DNA from: JAQGMV01 sp963828715
Lineage (GTDB): Bacteria; Pseudomonadota; Gammaproteobacteria; Burkholderiales; SG8-41
Assembly: GCA_963828715.1 (NCBI GenBank)
Contig: CAWHFX010000004.1
Coordinates: 124,001-188,000 of the forward strand
Length of the DNA: 64,000 nt
Direction: 5' to 3'
Numbering within the stretch: position 1 is the first letter of the stretch; each line of letters opens with the position of its first letter. The translations under genes were made by a program, and so were the position numbers. The notes under the pieces are model-generated. The model was given only the letters and a program-made list of their open reading frames with translations, was not told the DNA's origin and did not search any database. Positions 29,075 to 37,513 of this stretch are shown here, piece after piece.

Positions 29075-29917
29075 ATGCGCTTCGAAGGCACGGACACGTA
29101 CATCGCCACCGACGACCTGATGATGGCGGTGAATGCCGCGATCACGCTCGAGCGGCCACTGCTGATCAAGGGTGAGCCCGGCACCGGCAAGACGCTGCTC
29201 GCGATCGAAGTCGCGCGCGCGCTCGGCCGGCCACTCTTCGAGTGGCACATCAAATCGACCACCAAGGCGCAGCACGGGCTTTACGAATACGACGCCGTAT
29301 CGCGACTGCGGGATTCCCAGCTCGGCGACGCGAAGGTCCACGATATCCGCAACTACATCGTGCAGGGCATGTTGTGGCAGGCATTCACGTCCGACGCGCA
29401 GTCCGTTCTGCTGATCGACGAGATCGACAAGGCCGATATCGAGTTCCCGAACGATCTCCTGCGTGAGCTCGACCGGATGGAGTTCTACGTCTATGAGACG
29501 CAGGAGCTCGTGAAGGCAAAGCACCGGCCGCTCGTGGTGATCACCAGCAACAACGAGAAGGAGCTTCCGGACGCGTTCCTACGTCGTTGCTTCTTCCATT
29601 ACATCCGGTTCCCGGATCACGAGACGATGGAACGGATCGTTCACGTGCATTTTCCGGCCATCAAGAAGCAACTGCTCCGGCAGGCGCTGGAGCGTTTCTT
29701 CGAGCTGCGCGACGTTCCGGGGTTGAAGAAAAAGCCGTCCACGTCTGAACTGCTCGACTGGCTGAAGCTGCTCGTGGCCGAGGACATTCCGCCCGAAGCG
29801 CTGCACAGCCAGGACTCGCACAAGATCGTGCCGCCGCTGCACGGAGCGCTCATCAAGAACGAGCAGGACGTTCACCTGTTCGAACGCCTGGTGTTCATGT
29901 CGCGGCGCAAATCCTGA
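29075..29917 (+). CDS. MoxR family AAA+ ATPase (280 aa)
   Basis: AAA+ ATPase of the MoxR/CoxD type: Walker A GEPGTGKTLLAIEVARALG near residue 36, Walker B SVLLIDEIDKADIEFPNDLL near 110, sensor 1 VVITSNNEKELPDAF near 148 and arginine finger in RRCFFHYIRFP. Such ATPases act as chaperones together with a VWA protein, here at 30395-31576, to mature or insert cofactors in large enzymes; CoxD/CoxE for molybdenum CO dehydrogenase is the best-studied pair. The molybdenum hydroxylase 2.6 kb away makes that a fair guess but not more. Confidence 0.9.
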   Translation: MRFEGTDTYIATDDLMMAVNAAITLERPLLIKGEPGTGKTLLAIEVARALGRPLFEWHIKSTTKAQHGLYEYDAVSRLRDSQLGDAKVHDIRNYIVQGMLWQAFTSDAQSVLLIDEIDKADIEFPNDLLRELDRMEFYVYETQELVKAKHRPLVVITSNNEKELPDAFLRRCFFHYIRFPDHETMERIVHVHFPAIKKQLLRQALERFFELRDVPGLKKKPSTSELLDWLKLLVAEDIPPEALHSQDSHKIVPPLHGALIKNEQDVHLFERLVFMSRRKS

Positions 29918-29925
29918 GGAGCAAA

Positions 29926-29951
29926 AAAAGCGCCCCCGCGGGGGCGCTTTT
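29926..29951. terminator. Bidirectional rho-independent terminator
   Basis: Twelve-base arms AAAAGCGCCCCC and GGGGGCGCTTTT around a GC, flanked by A and T runs on both sides. It lies between the convergent ends of the MoxR gene and the small Tyr/Pro-rich gene and can stop both. Confidence 0.92.
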
Positions 29952-29966
29952 CGGAATGGCGCGGGC

Positions 29967-30254
29967 TTACCAGCGCCGATAGTGATAATGAGGGTAAGGG
30001 TGCCAGCGGCGGTAAACGACCGGCGGTCCATAGTAGACCGGGGCGGGTGCGTAGTAGACCGGTGGCGCAGCGTATGCCACGGGCGGCGCATAGTACGCGG
30101 GCCGGGGATAGTAGGCTACCGGCGGTGGTGCGACATACGCGGGAGCGGGGACGCCGAACGTAACACCGACACCGATGCTCGTGTGCGCCGCCGCGATGCC
30201 GCTCGCCGCTGCGAGCGCTCCACCGAGCAGCAGGGTTGCGAGAATTTTGCGCAT
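29967..30254 (-). CDS. Small secreted Pro/Tyr-rich protein (95 aa)
   Basis: Signal peptide MRKILATLLLGGALAAAS with a likely cut at IAAAH, followed by a mature part of about 70 residues built almost only of Pro, Tyr, Ala and Val (YYAPPVAYAAPPVYYAPAP) and ending in His/Tyr/Arg (HPYPHYHYRRW). AAGGAG precedes the ATG by 8 bases. Such low-complexity exported proteins are common in Burkholderiales and have no assigned function. It sits on the opposite strand between the MoxR gene and its VWA partner. Clean signal peptide and terminator argue that it is real. Confidence 0.8.
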   Translation of the reverse strand: MRKILATLLLGGALAAASGIAAAHTSIGVGVTFGVPAPAYVAPPPVAYYPRPAYYAPPVAYAAPPVYYAPAPVYYGPPVVYRRWHPYPHYHYRRW

Positions 30255-30394
30255 GTCCACAACTCCTTCAAGTTTGCCCCGGGAGACCCGAGACACGCGA
30301 TTGCTGATGACCTATGCGTATGATGCTGCTTTCGGCCGAAAAAATCCGTATCAGTTTGTAACCAATCGTAAACGGCGCTAACGGGGAAGTCTCT

Positions 30395-31576
30395 GTGCTG
30401 ATTGAGTTTTTCCTGAAGTTGAAGGCCGGCGGGGTGCCGGCTTCCATTCGCGAGTATCTGACGCTGGTCGAAGGGCTGCAGAAGGAAGTGGCATTCGGCA
30501 GTCTGGACGAGTTCTACTATCTCGCGCGGACCTGCCTCGTAAAGGACGAGAAGTTCTTCGACCGTTTCGACCGCGTCTTCGCCGCGTACTTCAAAGGGAT
30601 CATCGAGGTCGACGCCCTTGTGATCGAGATCCCGGAAGAGTGGCTGAAAAAGCTCGCCGAAAAGGTTCTCACGGAGGAAGACAAGAAGCTGATCGAGTCG
30701 CTCGGCGGCTGGGACAAGCTCATGGAGACGCTGCGCAAACGCCTCGAAGAGCAGAAGGGTCGTCACCAGGGCGGATCGAAGTGGATCGGGACCGCCGGCA
30801 CGAGCCCCTTCGGCGCCCACGGTTACAACCCTGAAGGCGTACGGATCGGGCAGGAGGAGTCGCGGCACCGGCGCGCCGTCAAGGTCTGGGACAAGCGCGA
30901 ATTCAGGAATCTCGACGACTCTGTCGAGATCGGTACGCGCAACATCAAGGTCGCGCTGCGGCGGCTACGCCGGTTCGCACGCCTGGGCGCACCCGAGGAA
31001 CTCGACCTGGACGACACCATCCGCTCGACCGCGAAGAATGCGGGCTGGCTCGATCTGAAGATGGTTCCCGAGCGGCACAACGCCGTCAAAGTCCTGATCT
31101 TCTTCGACGTCGGCGGCTCGATGGACGATCACATCCGCATCTGCGAACAGTTGTTTTCGGCCGCGCGGATCGAGTTCAAGCATCTCGAATACTTCTACTT
31201 CCACAACTTCATCTACGAGCGGGTGTGGAAGGACAACCGGCGCCGGAGCAACGAACGGGTCTCGACGTGGCAGGTGCTGCACACGTACCCGCACGACTAC
31301 AAGGTGATTCTGGTCGGCGACGCGACCATGAGTCCGTACGAGATCACATACGCCGGCGGCAGCGTCGAGCACACGAACGAGGAAGCCGGCGCCGTCTGGC
31401 TGCAGCGATTACTGGCTGTCTATCACAATACGGTCTGGCTCAATCCGCAGCCGGAGTCGCTCTGGGATTACCACGATTCGATACGCATCACGCGCGAGTT
31501 GATGGGTGAGCGCATGTTCCCTCTCACGCTGGAAGGGCTGGATCAGGGCATGCGGCTGCTGACCAAGGCGCACTGA
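30395..31576 (+). CDS. VWA-domain protein, CoxE-like (393 aa)
   Basis: Partner of the MoxR ATPase. The N-terminal half is helical with MLIEFFLKLKAGGVPASIRE at the start; the C-terminal half is a von Willebrand factor A domain whose metal site reads VLIFFDVGGSMDDHIRICEQ near residue 235, i.e. DxGxS in place of the standard DxSxS, as is normal in this COG3552-like group. Later GDATMSPYEI and TVWLNPQPESLWDYHDSI match the family. Start is GTG 30395 with GGGGAAG upstream. It overlaps the converging thioesterase frame by 168 bases. Confidence 0.88.
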   Translation: MLIEFFLKLKAGGVPASIREYLTLVEGLQKEVAFGSLDEFYYLARTCLVKDEKFFDRFDRVFAAYFKGIIEVDALVIEIPEEWLKKLAEKVLTEEDKKLIESLGGWDKLMETLRKRLEEQKGRHQGGSKWIGTAGTSPFGAHGYNPEGVRIGQEESRHRRAVKVWDKREFRNLDDSVEIGTRNIKVALRRLRRFARLGAPEELDLDDTIRSTAKNAGWLDLKMVPERHNAVKVLIFFDVGGSMDDHIRICEQLFSAARIEFKHLEYFYFHNFIYERVWKDNRRRSNERVSTWQVLHTYPHDYKVILVGDATMSPYEITYAGGSVEHTNEEAGAVWLQRLLAVYHNTVWLNPQPESLWDYHDSIRITRELMGERMFPLTLEGLDQGMRLLTKAH

Positions 31577-32032
31577 GCGCTGCGCTTCCCGATTTGCAAT
31601 GCTCAGGACGATCGGACGTCCGCTCTTCTGCGCCATCTTCTGCTCGAAACGCGCTGCGTCGATCACGTGGCGCTCGTGCGTGCCTTCGGAGATCTTGTCC
31701 ACGCCGTCGTGCGCTGAAAGCGTGAACGTGAGCTTGCGGCCTTCGACCTTGTCGAGACGCACATCGACCGTGATCGACAATCCCGGCGGTGTGGCCGCAA
31801 TGTGCGAGAAGTTCACGAGCGTGCCGAGCGACTGTTCGCGCGGCCAGTCGAGGTGCGGCCGAATGGCTTCGATGCACGCCCATTCCATGAGTCCGACGAG
31901 ATAGCCGGTCGCCAGCACATGCGGCATCTCCCGGAACAGTTCGGACTCAGGATAAAGATGCGGCACCGTCTTCGTTTCCGGCACTGTGAAGCGGAACTGA
32001 AACGTCAGACCGGGCTTGAGCGACGGGTTCAC
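31409..32032 (-). CDS. FlK-like hotdog thioesterase, C-terminus uncertain (207 aa as read)
   Basis: Residues 1-140 match the thioesterase group of fluoroacetyl-CoA thioesterase FlK: ETKTVPHLYPESELFREMPH, VLATGYLVGLMEWACIEA, GTLVNFSHIAATPPGLSI and SEGTHERHVIDAARFEQK. Relatives end soon after that point, whereas this frame runs on for about 65 residues of arginine/glutamine-rich sequence that is the antisense of the VWA gene. Either a stop was lost, or one extra base hides it. Would hydrolyse a short acyl-CoA; the true end is likely near 31590. Confidence 0.75.
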   Translation of the reverse strand: MNPSLKPGLTFQFRFTVPETKTVPHLYPESELFREMPHVLATGYLVGLMEWACIEAIRPHLDWPREQSLGTLVNFSHIAATPPGLSITVDVRLDKVEGRKLTFTLSAHDGVDKISEGTHERHVIDAARFEQKMAQKSGRPIVLSIANREAQRSVRLGQQPHALIQPFQREREHALTHQLARDAYRIVVIPERLRLRIEPDRIVIDSQ

Positions 32033-32093
32033 GATTCACCTCTCCGTCCACACGCACGAGAGCGGTTTTACCACCCTTTCGGAATGACCCGCT

Positions 32094-33893
32094 TCAGCGG
32101 TTCTGCCGCCGGTCTGCGGCGGGCGGCGCTACGCTCATGACTTCCTCGACAGAGGTGAGACCCGCCGCGATCTTCATCGCCCCGCCGATGCGAAGCGGCT
32201 TCATGCCTTCCCGGTAAGCGCGATCGCGTAATGTATCGAGGTCGGTTTCATTGCTGATCACCTTGCGCAACTCCGGCGTCATCATCATTGTTTCGTAGAT
32301 CCCGATGCGCCCCATGTAGCCGGTCATCCGGCATTCGAGGCAGCCTTTGGGAAAGTAGGTCGTGTCTTTCGGTATGCCCGCTTTCCAGGGTGAGACGAGC
32401 ATCTCCCACGCCGAATCCTCGATGTCCCGCTTCTCCTTGCAATGCGGACACAGCGTGCGAAGCAGGCGTTGTCCCATTACGCCGAGTATCGTCGATTGCA
32501 GGAGGTAAGAAGGGACGCCGATGTCGAGCAGACGGTTGATCGCAGAGGGCGCGTCGTTCGTATGCAGCGTCGAGAGCACGAGATGCCCGGTCAGCGCGGC
32601 CTGGATCGCCATTTCCGCCGTCTCGAGGTCACGGATCTCACCCACCATGACGATGTCGGGATCCTGCCGCATGAGTGTGCGGATGCCGCTGGCGAAATCG
32701 ACGCCGAGACCATGCTGCACCTGCATCTGATTGAAGGTCGGTTCGACCATCTCGATCGGGTCTTCGACGGTGCACACGTTGACTTCAGGCTTGGCGAGCT
32801 GCTTCAACGTGGAATAGAGCGTCGTCGTCTTGCCGGAGCCGGTGGGACCGGTGACGAGCACGATGCCGTGCGGCTGCTTTACCATCCGGGTCCACTTCTG
32901 CTCGTCTTCCTCGGAAAAACCGAGCTCCGTGTAGTCCTTGACGAGGTTCTCGGGATTGAAGATGCGCATCACGAGCTTTTCGCCGAACGCGGTGGGCATC
33001 GTGGAAAGCCTGAGCTCGACTTCGTCGCCGTCGGGCGTCACGGTCTTTAGCCGGCCGTCCTGGGGACGTCGACGCTCGACGACGTCCATGCGTCCGAGCA
33101 CCTTGATGCGGCTCGTCATCGCCGCCATCACTGGCGTGGGAATCTGATAGACCTGATGCAGCACGCCATCGATGCGGAAGCGCACGTTGCCGATCTCACG
33201 CCTCGGCTCGAGGTGAATGTCGCTCGCGCGCTGCTCGAAGGCGAAGTTGAACAGCCAATCGCAGATATGGACGATGTGCTGGTCGTTCGCGTCGAGGCGA
33301 CCGCTGCGTCCGAGCTGAACGAGCTGCTCGAAATTCGCGATCTCGCTATAGGCGCCCTTGTCCTGCTCCGTCGCCTTCTTGACCGAGCGAGCGAGATTGT
33401 AGAACTCGATCAGGTAGCTCTGTATGTCGAGCGGGTTCGCGATGACGCGCTTGATGTCCAGGCGCAGCACCTGCCGCAACTGCTCCTCCCATTCGCGGCT
33501 GTGCGGTTCGCAGACCGCGATCGTCGCTTCCTTCGAGTTGATGCCGACGGGAAGGATCTTGTAACGCTGCGCGTAGGTGTTCGACATCACCTTGGTCACG
33601 GCAGCGAAGTCGATCTTGAAGGGATCGATGTGCAGATACGGCAGACCTTCACGTTCGGCCAGCCACTGTGTCAGCGCTTCGATGTGCAGGAGCTTGCGGG
33701 GATTCCTCGGATCCTTCCATTTCTGATCGGCGACCACCACGAGCGGATGCATGTCCGACCGTGCATGCCTGCGGTGGCGGGCCAGCTGGTCTGCGGCTTC
33801 CTTCGATACGAGGCGGTCGGCGACGAGTCCGTCGAGCACGCCCTGCAGCGTCAGGAGGCGGTTGTCGGGAGCGATGAGGGTTTCGGTTGTCAT
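32094..33893 (-). CDS. GspE/PilB-type secretion or pilus assembly ATPase (599 aa)
   Basis: Full traffic ATPase: N-terminal GspE_N-like domain (residues about 1-180), Walker A GPTGSGKTTTLYSTLKQ near 345, Asp box VCTVEDPIEMVEPTFNQMQV, Walker B IVMVGEIRDLETAEMAI near 415, His box LSTLHTNDAPSAINRLLD, and a tetracysteine zinc site CPHCKE and CLECRMTG near 490-520. It would power pilus extension or type II secretion in the cytoplasm. No other pil or gsp gene is near, so the exact system cannot be told. The ATG at 33893 is followed upstream by the amt regulatory region. Confidence 0.9.
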   Translation of the reverse strand: MTTETLIAPDNRLLTLQGVLDGLVADRLVSKEAADQLARHRRHARSDMHPLVVVADQKWKDPRNPRKLLHIEALTQWLAEREGLPYLHIDPFKIDFAAVTKVMSNTYAQRYKILPVGINSKEATIAVCEPHSREWEEQLRQVLRLDIKRVIANPLDIQSYLIEFYNLARSVKKATEQDKGAYSEIANFEQLVQLGRSGRLDANDQHIVHICDWLFNFAFEQRASDIHLEPRREIGNVRFRIDGVLHQVYQIPTPVMAAMTSRIKVLGRMDVVERRRPQDGRLKTVTPDGDEVELRLSTMPTAFGEKLVMRIFNPENLVKDYTELGFSEEDEQKWTRMVKQPHGIVLVTGPTGSGKTTTLYSTLKQLAKPEVNVCTVEDPIEMVEPTFNQMQVQHGLGVDFASGIRTLMRQDPDIVMVGEIRDLETAEMAIQAALTGHLVLSTLHTNDAPSAINRLLDIGVPSYLLQSTILGVMGQRLLRTLCPHCKEKRDIEDSAWEMLVSPWKAGIPKDTTYFPKGCLECRMTGYMGRIGIYETMMMTPELRKVISNETDLDTLRDRAYREGMKPLRIGGAMKIAAGLTSVEEVMSVAPPAADRRQNR

Positions 33894-33999
33894 GGCTGCG
33901 GGACTATAGATGCAGGGACTAATTCCCTCAATGACTTACATGACGTTCCTCTTGTCGAACCTAGCATGGGTGTGAGCTAATTCACGCCCGTGGGGCGTT

Positions 34000-34034
34000 T
34001 GCACCACCAAAGGGCCACATCGGCCCGTGGTGCA
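34000..34034. promoter_or_regulatory. Inverted repeat with NtrC-like half-sites upstream of amt
   Basis: Arms TGCACCAC (34000-34007) and GTGGTGCA (34027-34034) are perfect reverse complements; an inner GGGCC/GGCCC pair (34012-34016 and 34022-34026) nests within. The outer arms equal the NtrC half-site consensus (TGCACC/GGTGCA), but with a longer spacer than the usual 5 bases. Position, about 110 bases before the expected start of transcription, suits an enhancer. Confidence 0.45.
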
Positions 34035-34098
34035 CTGAATTGGTTCGGTAGTCTGGACGCAGGCGAAAAAAGAGTTCTCGAATCAATGGTGTCTACAA

Positions 34099-34114
34099 AG
34101 GAACATCTCTTGCT
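34099..34114 (+). promoter_or_regulatory. Candidate sigma-54 promoter of amt
   Basis: GG at 34100-34101 and GC at 34112-34113 are separated by exactly 10 bases, the -24/-12 rule; the -12 part TTGCT is a perfect match, while the -24 part AGGAACA matches 4 of 7. Transcription would start near 34125, 26 bases before the amt ATG. Confidence 0.5.
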
Positions 34115-34150
34115 TATGCACGGCCCGGTTCAACGTGAGAGGGGAGGCTC

Positions 34151-35356
34151 ATGGAAGCGCTGAAAACCAGCAGTGACACGCTGTTCATCATGCTGGGCGC
34201 GGTGATGGTGCTCGCGATGCATGCGGGGTTTGCATTTCTCGAACTCGGCACCGTCCGCACCAAGAACCAGGTCAATGCGCTGGTGAAGATCCTGTGCGAT
34301 TTCTCGATGTCGACGATCGTGTACTTCTTCATCGGATACACCGTCGCGTATGGCGTTGGCTTTCTCACGGGCGCCGATCATCTGGCCGAGAGAAACGGCT
34401 ATGAGCTCGTCAAGTTCTTCTTCCTGCTGACCTTCGCCGCCGCCGTTCCCGCCATCGTCTCCGGCGGAATCGCTGAACGCGCTCGTTTTGTGCCTCAGCT
34501 GGTGGCGACGGCCGTCATCGTCGGCGTGGTCTACCCGTTCTTCGAAGGCATCGCATGGAATGACCGCTATGGCGTGCAGGCCTGGCTCGAGGCGAGCACC
34601 GGCACGAAATTTCACGATTTCGCCGGATCGGTCGTGGTTCATGCCGTAGGCGGCTGGATCGCGCTGTCGGCGGTGATCCTGCTCGGTGCGCGTCGTGGGC
34701 GTTATCCTCGAGAAGGCGGTGTCACGGCCCAGCCGCCGTCGAGCATCCCCTTCCTCGCGCTCGGGGCGTGGGTGCTGAGCGTCGGCTGGTTCGGGTTCAA
34801 CGTGATGTCGGCCCAGACGATCGACAAGATCTCCGGCCTCGTCGCCGTGAACTCGTTGATGGCCATGGCCGGGGGCACGCTCGCGGCGCTGCTGATTGGC
34901 CGCAACGATCCGGGGTTCGTCCACAACGGGCCGCTGGCGGGGCTTGTCGCGATCTGCGCGGGCTCCGACGTCATGCACCCGGTGGGTGGCCTGGTTACCG
35001 GTGCAGTGGCAGGCGGCCTCTTCGTCGTGATGTTCACGTTGACCCAGAACCGACTCAAGCTGGATGACGTGCTCGGTGTGTGGCCGTTGCACGGCCTGTG
35101 CGGCGCCTGGGGCGGCATCGCGTGCGGGATTTTCGGAACCAGGGCACTCGGTGGTCTCGGCGGTGTGAGCATAGGCGCTCAGCTCATCGGGACGGGCATC
35201 GGGATCGCGGTTGCACTCGTGGGCGGTCTGCTGGTGTACGGGATCCTGAAAGCCGCAGTGGGCATACGGCTCGACGCGGAACAGGAGTTCAACGGCTCGG
35301 ACCTGAGCCTTCATCGCATCAACGCGACCCCGGAGCGCGAAGCAGGCGGCTGGTGA
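34151..35356 (+). CDS. amt: Ammonium transporter Amt (401 aa)
   Basis: Ammonium channel of the Amt/Rh family with about 11 membrane helices. It starts MEALKTSSDTLFIMLGAVMV with no signal peptide. Family marks: GFAFLELGTVRTKNQ near residue 28, GGIAERARF near 110, the first pore His in DFAGSVVVHAVGGWIAL near 160, and the second in WPLHGLCGAWGGIACGIFG near 315. The usual partner glnK is not adjacent; the only PII gene in the window lies at 49511. Upstream sequence looks nitrogen-controlled (sigma-54-like promoter and NtrC-like dyad). Confidence 0.95.
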   Translation: MEALKTSSDTLFIMLGAVMVLAMHAGFAFLELGTVRTKNQVNALVKILCDFSMSTIVYFFIGYTVAYGVGFLTGADHLAERNGYELVKFFFLLTFAAAVPAIVSGGIAERARFVPQLVATAVIVGVVYPFFEGIAWNDRYGVQAWLEASTGTKFHDFAGSVVVHAVGGWIALSAVILLGARRGRYPREGGVTAQPPSSIPFLALGAWVLSVGWFGFNVMSAQTIDKISGLVAVNSLMAMAGGTLAALLIGRNDPGFVHNGPLAGLVAICAGSDVMHPVGGLVTGAVAGGLFVVMFTLTQNRLKLDDVLGVWPLHGLCGAWGGIACGIFGTRALGGLGGVSIGAQLIGTGIGIAVALVGGLLVYGILKAAVGIRLDAEQEFNGSDLSLHRINATPEREAGGW

Positions 35357-35375
35357 CGAACAGGCGTGCCGCACA

Positions 35376-35648
35376 TCAAGGAATCTGTGAGACCTCCTGC
35401 GTGAAGCACACGAACTTTCCAATGTCGATCTCCTGCCATTCCTCGAGTTTGTAAGCCTTGAAAGAGCGCAGCAGGAGCTCGGCTTTTTCCGATTCCAGCA
35501 ACGCCTTAGGCACGATCACATCGACGCGCGTCACCTTGCCGTGAAAGCTCCGAGTGCGCGAGTCCTCGATCTCTTCGAATTCCAGATTCGTGGGAATAAG
35601 CCGGGCGTTCCTGATCTCGAGCCCGATGTCAGTCGATGGCACGAGCAA
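35376..35648 (-). CDS. Small hypothetical protein (90 aa, TTG start)
   Basis: No family recognised. The composition is that of a real soluble protein: alternating charged and hydrophobic residues, FHGKVTRVDVIVPKALLESE and LLLRSFKAYKLEEWQEIDIG. No ATG is available; TTG 35648 or GTG 35642 would be the start, so the N-terminus may be missing. It converges on amt with a 19-base gap. Confidence 0.45.
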   Translation of the reverse strand: MLVPSTDIGLEIRNARLIPTNLEFEEIEDSRTRSFHGKVTRVDVIVPKALLESEKAELLLRSFKAYKLEEWQEIDIGKFVCFTQEVSQIP

Positions 35649-35719
35649 GTGAGTGCGAGCAGGCGCTCGCGCAATCGTGGCGTGATCGCGACTGCCAGAT
35701 GCCCCTGTCTCGGGTCATA

Positions 35720-36184
35720 ATGGGCGTGATGAAGACCCGCCCGCACTGTCCTGCTGGACTCTTGACAGGCCGCCGCCGCCGCAAATTCGCGCGCGGGCTT
35801 TCGGGCTCTCGCACATTCGTACTGTCGTCGGGATTTGGGGTCGTCCGGCGCATTCACGTTATCAACACCATCTTTTTCCTGACGCTTGCAGTCGTGATTA
35901 CGAGTGCAAACGGGCAGGGGAAGACCGCCGTAGCAATCTACGACTCGACTCAGATCGCGCTCGACAGTTATACGGTCATCAAGCGTCTCGGCGTTCAGGA
36001 TTGGCGATCGGCGTTTTCGATACGCGCCTACAACGACCCCGCGGCGGCGACTGCAGCGCTCCTCTCGGAGGCCGAGCGTCTGGACGCCGACGGTCTCGTC
36101 AACCTGCATTGCCTTGGTCAGAGTGACCGCCCGAATGGCGTGGGCTATTACTGCTACGCGAATGCGATCAAAGTGAAACAGTGA
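35720..36184 (+). CDS. Hypothetical exported protein (about 154 aa)
   Basis: Starts possible at ATG 35720 or 35729. A hydrophobic run HVINTIFFLTLAVVITSANG looks like a late signal peptide, so the true start may be a non-ATG codon near 35840. The mature part, about 80 residues, includes LLSEAERLDADGLVNLHCLG and GVGYYCYANAIKVK, a pattern like the small RcsF/YbjQ-type fold where a residue run LGAD-V is followed by a strand; this likeness is weak. No other evidence of function. It is divergent from the small gene at 35376. Confidence 0.5.
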   Translation: MGVMKTRPHCPAGLLTGRRRRKFARGLSGSRTFVLSSGFGVVRRIHVINTIFFLTLAVVITSANGQGKTAVAIYDSTQIALDSYTVIKRLGVQDWRSAFSIRAYNDPAAATAALLSEAERLDADGLVNLHCLGQSDRPNGVGYYCYANAIKVKQ

Positions 36185-36288
36185 TTGTCGGGCCGGTGAT
36201 CCGTGGCGCGCCGGCTGCCTGATTCCCAACTGCTCGGTGCGTTGCCGCGCTACCCCGGAAGTAACCCCGGCTGGAACGGGTGCGGGCC

Positions 36289-36294
36289 TATAAT
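36289..36294 (+). promoter_or_regulatory. Candidate -10 box of the DSD1-like gene
   Basis: A perfect TATAAT 38 bases before the ATG at 36332. No convincing -35 hexamer is seen 16-18 bases upstream. Confidence 0.4.
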
Positions 36295-36331
36295 TTGCGA
36301 GTTCCTCAGCTGTCCCGCTTCCCGCAAATCG

Positions 36332-37465
36332 ATGCAACTCACCGATCTCGAAACGCCCGCCCTGCTTCTCGATCGCACGCGCCTCGATCGCAACCTTGCG
36401 CGGATGCGCGAGCATCTGACGCAGCTTCGGGTGGCATTGCGGCCTCACGTCAAAACCGCCAAGTCGATGGATGTCGTGCGCCGCGCGCTTGCGGAGCAGC
36501 CGGGTGGGGTCACCGTCTCGACGTTGAAAGAAGCCGAGCACTTCTTTTCGCATGGCGTGACGGACATTCTCTATGCCGTCGCGATCGCGCCCAACAAGCT
36601 CGATCACGTGGCCGAGCTGCGCGCGAAGGGCGCCGATATCACCGTAATCCTCGACAGCGTTGCTGCCGCCGATGCGCTGGCTGACAGGGGAGAAGCGCTC
36701 GCAACCGAGTTCCCGGCATTGATCGAAATCGATTGCGACGGACACCGCTCCGGCGTGAAGCCCGGCGATGCAACGTTGGTGGACATCGGCGCGCGCCTGC
36801 ATGGCCGACGCGGCGCACGGTTGAAAGGCGTGATGACACACGCCGGCGATTCGTACAACTGCCGCTCCGTGGACGCGATCAGGATGATGGCAGAACGCGA
36901 GCGTACTGCAGTCGTGCGCTGCGCGGAGGATCTGGCGCGCGCCGGCCTGCCGTGCCGGGTGGTGAGCGTAGGCTCCACGCCGACCGCGACTTACGCGCAA
37001 CGCATGGACGGCGTGACCGAAGTGCGGGCAGGTGTCTACATGTTCTTCGATCTGGTGATGGCCGGCATCGACGTATGCACGCTCGACGATATCGCGCTTT
37101 CGGTGCTGACCAGCGTCATCGGTCACCAGCCAGAGCGTAACCGCATTCTCACCGACTCGGGCTGGATGGCTTTGTCGCGCGACCGCGGCACGGCAAAGCA
37201 GCCGGTCGATCAGGGATACGGTGTCGTGTGCGATCTCGCCGGCCGGCCCATCGACGATCTGATCGTCATCGACACCAGTCAGGAGCACGGCATCATTACG
37301 GATCGTAATGGCCGCCATGTCGATTGCAGTCGCTTTCCGATCGGAACGCTCCTTCGTATACTGCCCAATCACGCGTGCGCGATGGCAGCACAGCACGCGC
37401 ACTATCACGTCATCGCCGGGGAACCTCGGGTCGAAGCGGTCTGGCCTCGCTTCAGCGGCTGGTAG
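36332..37465 (+). CDS. DSD1 family PLP-dependent enzyme: D-serine/D-threonine-type dehydratase or aldolase (377 aa)
   Basis: Fold-type III alanine-racemase-like enzyme. It begins MQLTDLETPALLLDRTRLDR; the PLP lysine lies in LRPHVKTAKSMDVV near residue 42. GVMTHAGDSYNCRS and VVSVGSTPTATYAQ line the PLP phosphate pocket. The C-terminal metal site is ILPNHACAMAAQHAHYHVI near 345, where His and Cys bind zinc in D-serine dehydratases of this group and manganese in D-threonine aldolases. Reaction with a D-3-hydroxy-amino acid is expected. The frame extends 129 bases upstream, but that part contains the promoter. Confidence 0.87.
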   Translation: MQLTDLETPALLLDRTRLDRNLARMREHLTQLRVALRPHVKTAKSMDVVRRALAEQPGGVTVSTLKEAEHFFSHGVTDILYAVAIAPNKLDHVAELRAKGADITVILDSVAAADALADRGEALATEFPALIEIDCDGHRSGVKPGDATLVDIGARLHGRRGARLKGVMTHAGDSYNCRSVDAIRMMAERERTAVVRCAEDLARAGLPCRVVSVGSTPTATYAQRMDGVTEVRAGVYMFFDLVMAGIDVCTLDDIALSVLTSVIGHQPERNRILTDSGWMALSRDRGTAKQPVDQGYGVVCDLAGRPIDDLIVIDTSQEHGIITDRNGRHVDCSRFPIGTLLRILPNHACAMAAQHAHYHVIAGEPRVEAVWPRFSGW

Positions 37466-37513
37466 GCCGGCACCGGAACAAGGGTTGCTAAGGCCAGCAC
37501 CGGAGGTGCCCGC

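Noticed and set aside
33985..34000. Second sigma-54 site at TGGGGCGTTTGC
   Set aside because: Spacing of GG and GC is not ten bases.
37466..37513. Manganese riboswitch ahead of terC
   Set aside because: The gap is only 48 bases and lacks the yybP-ykoY core.
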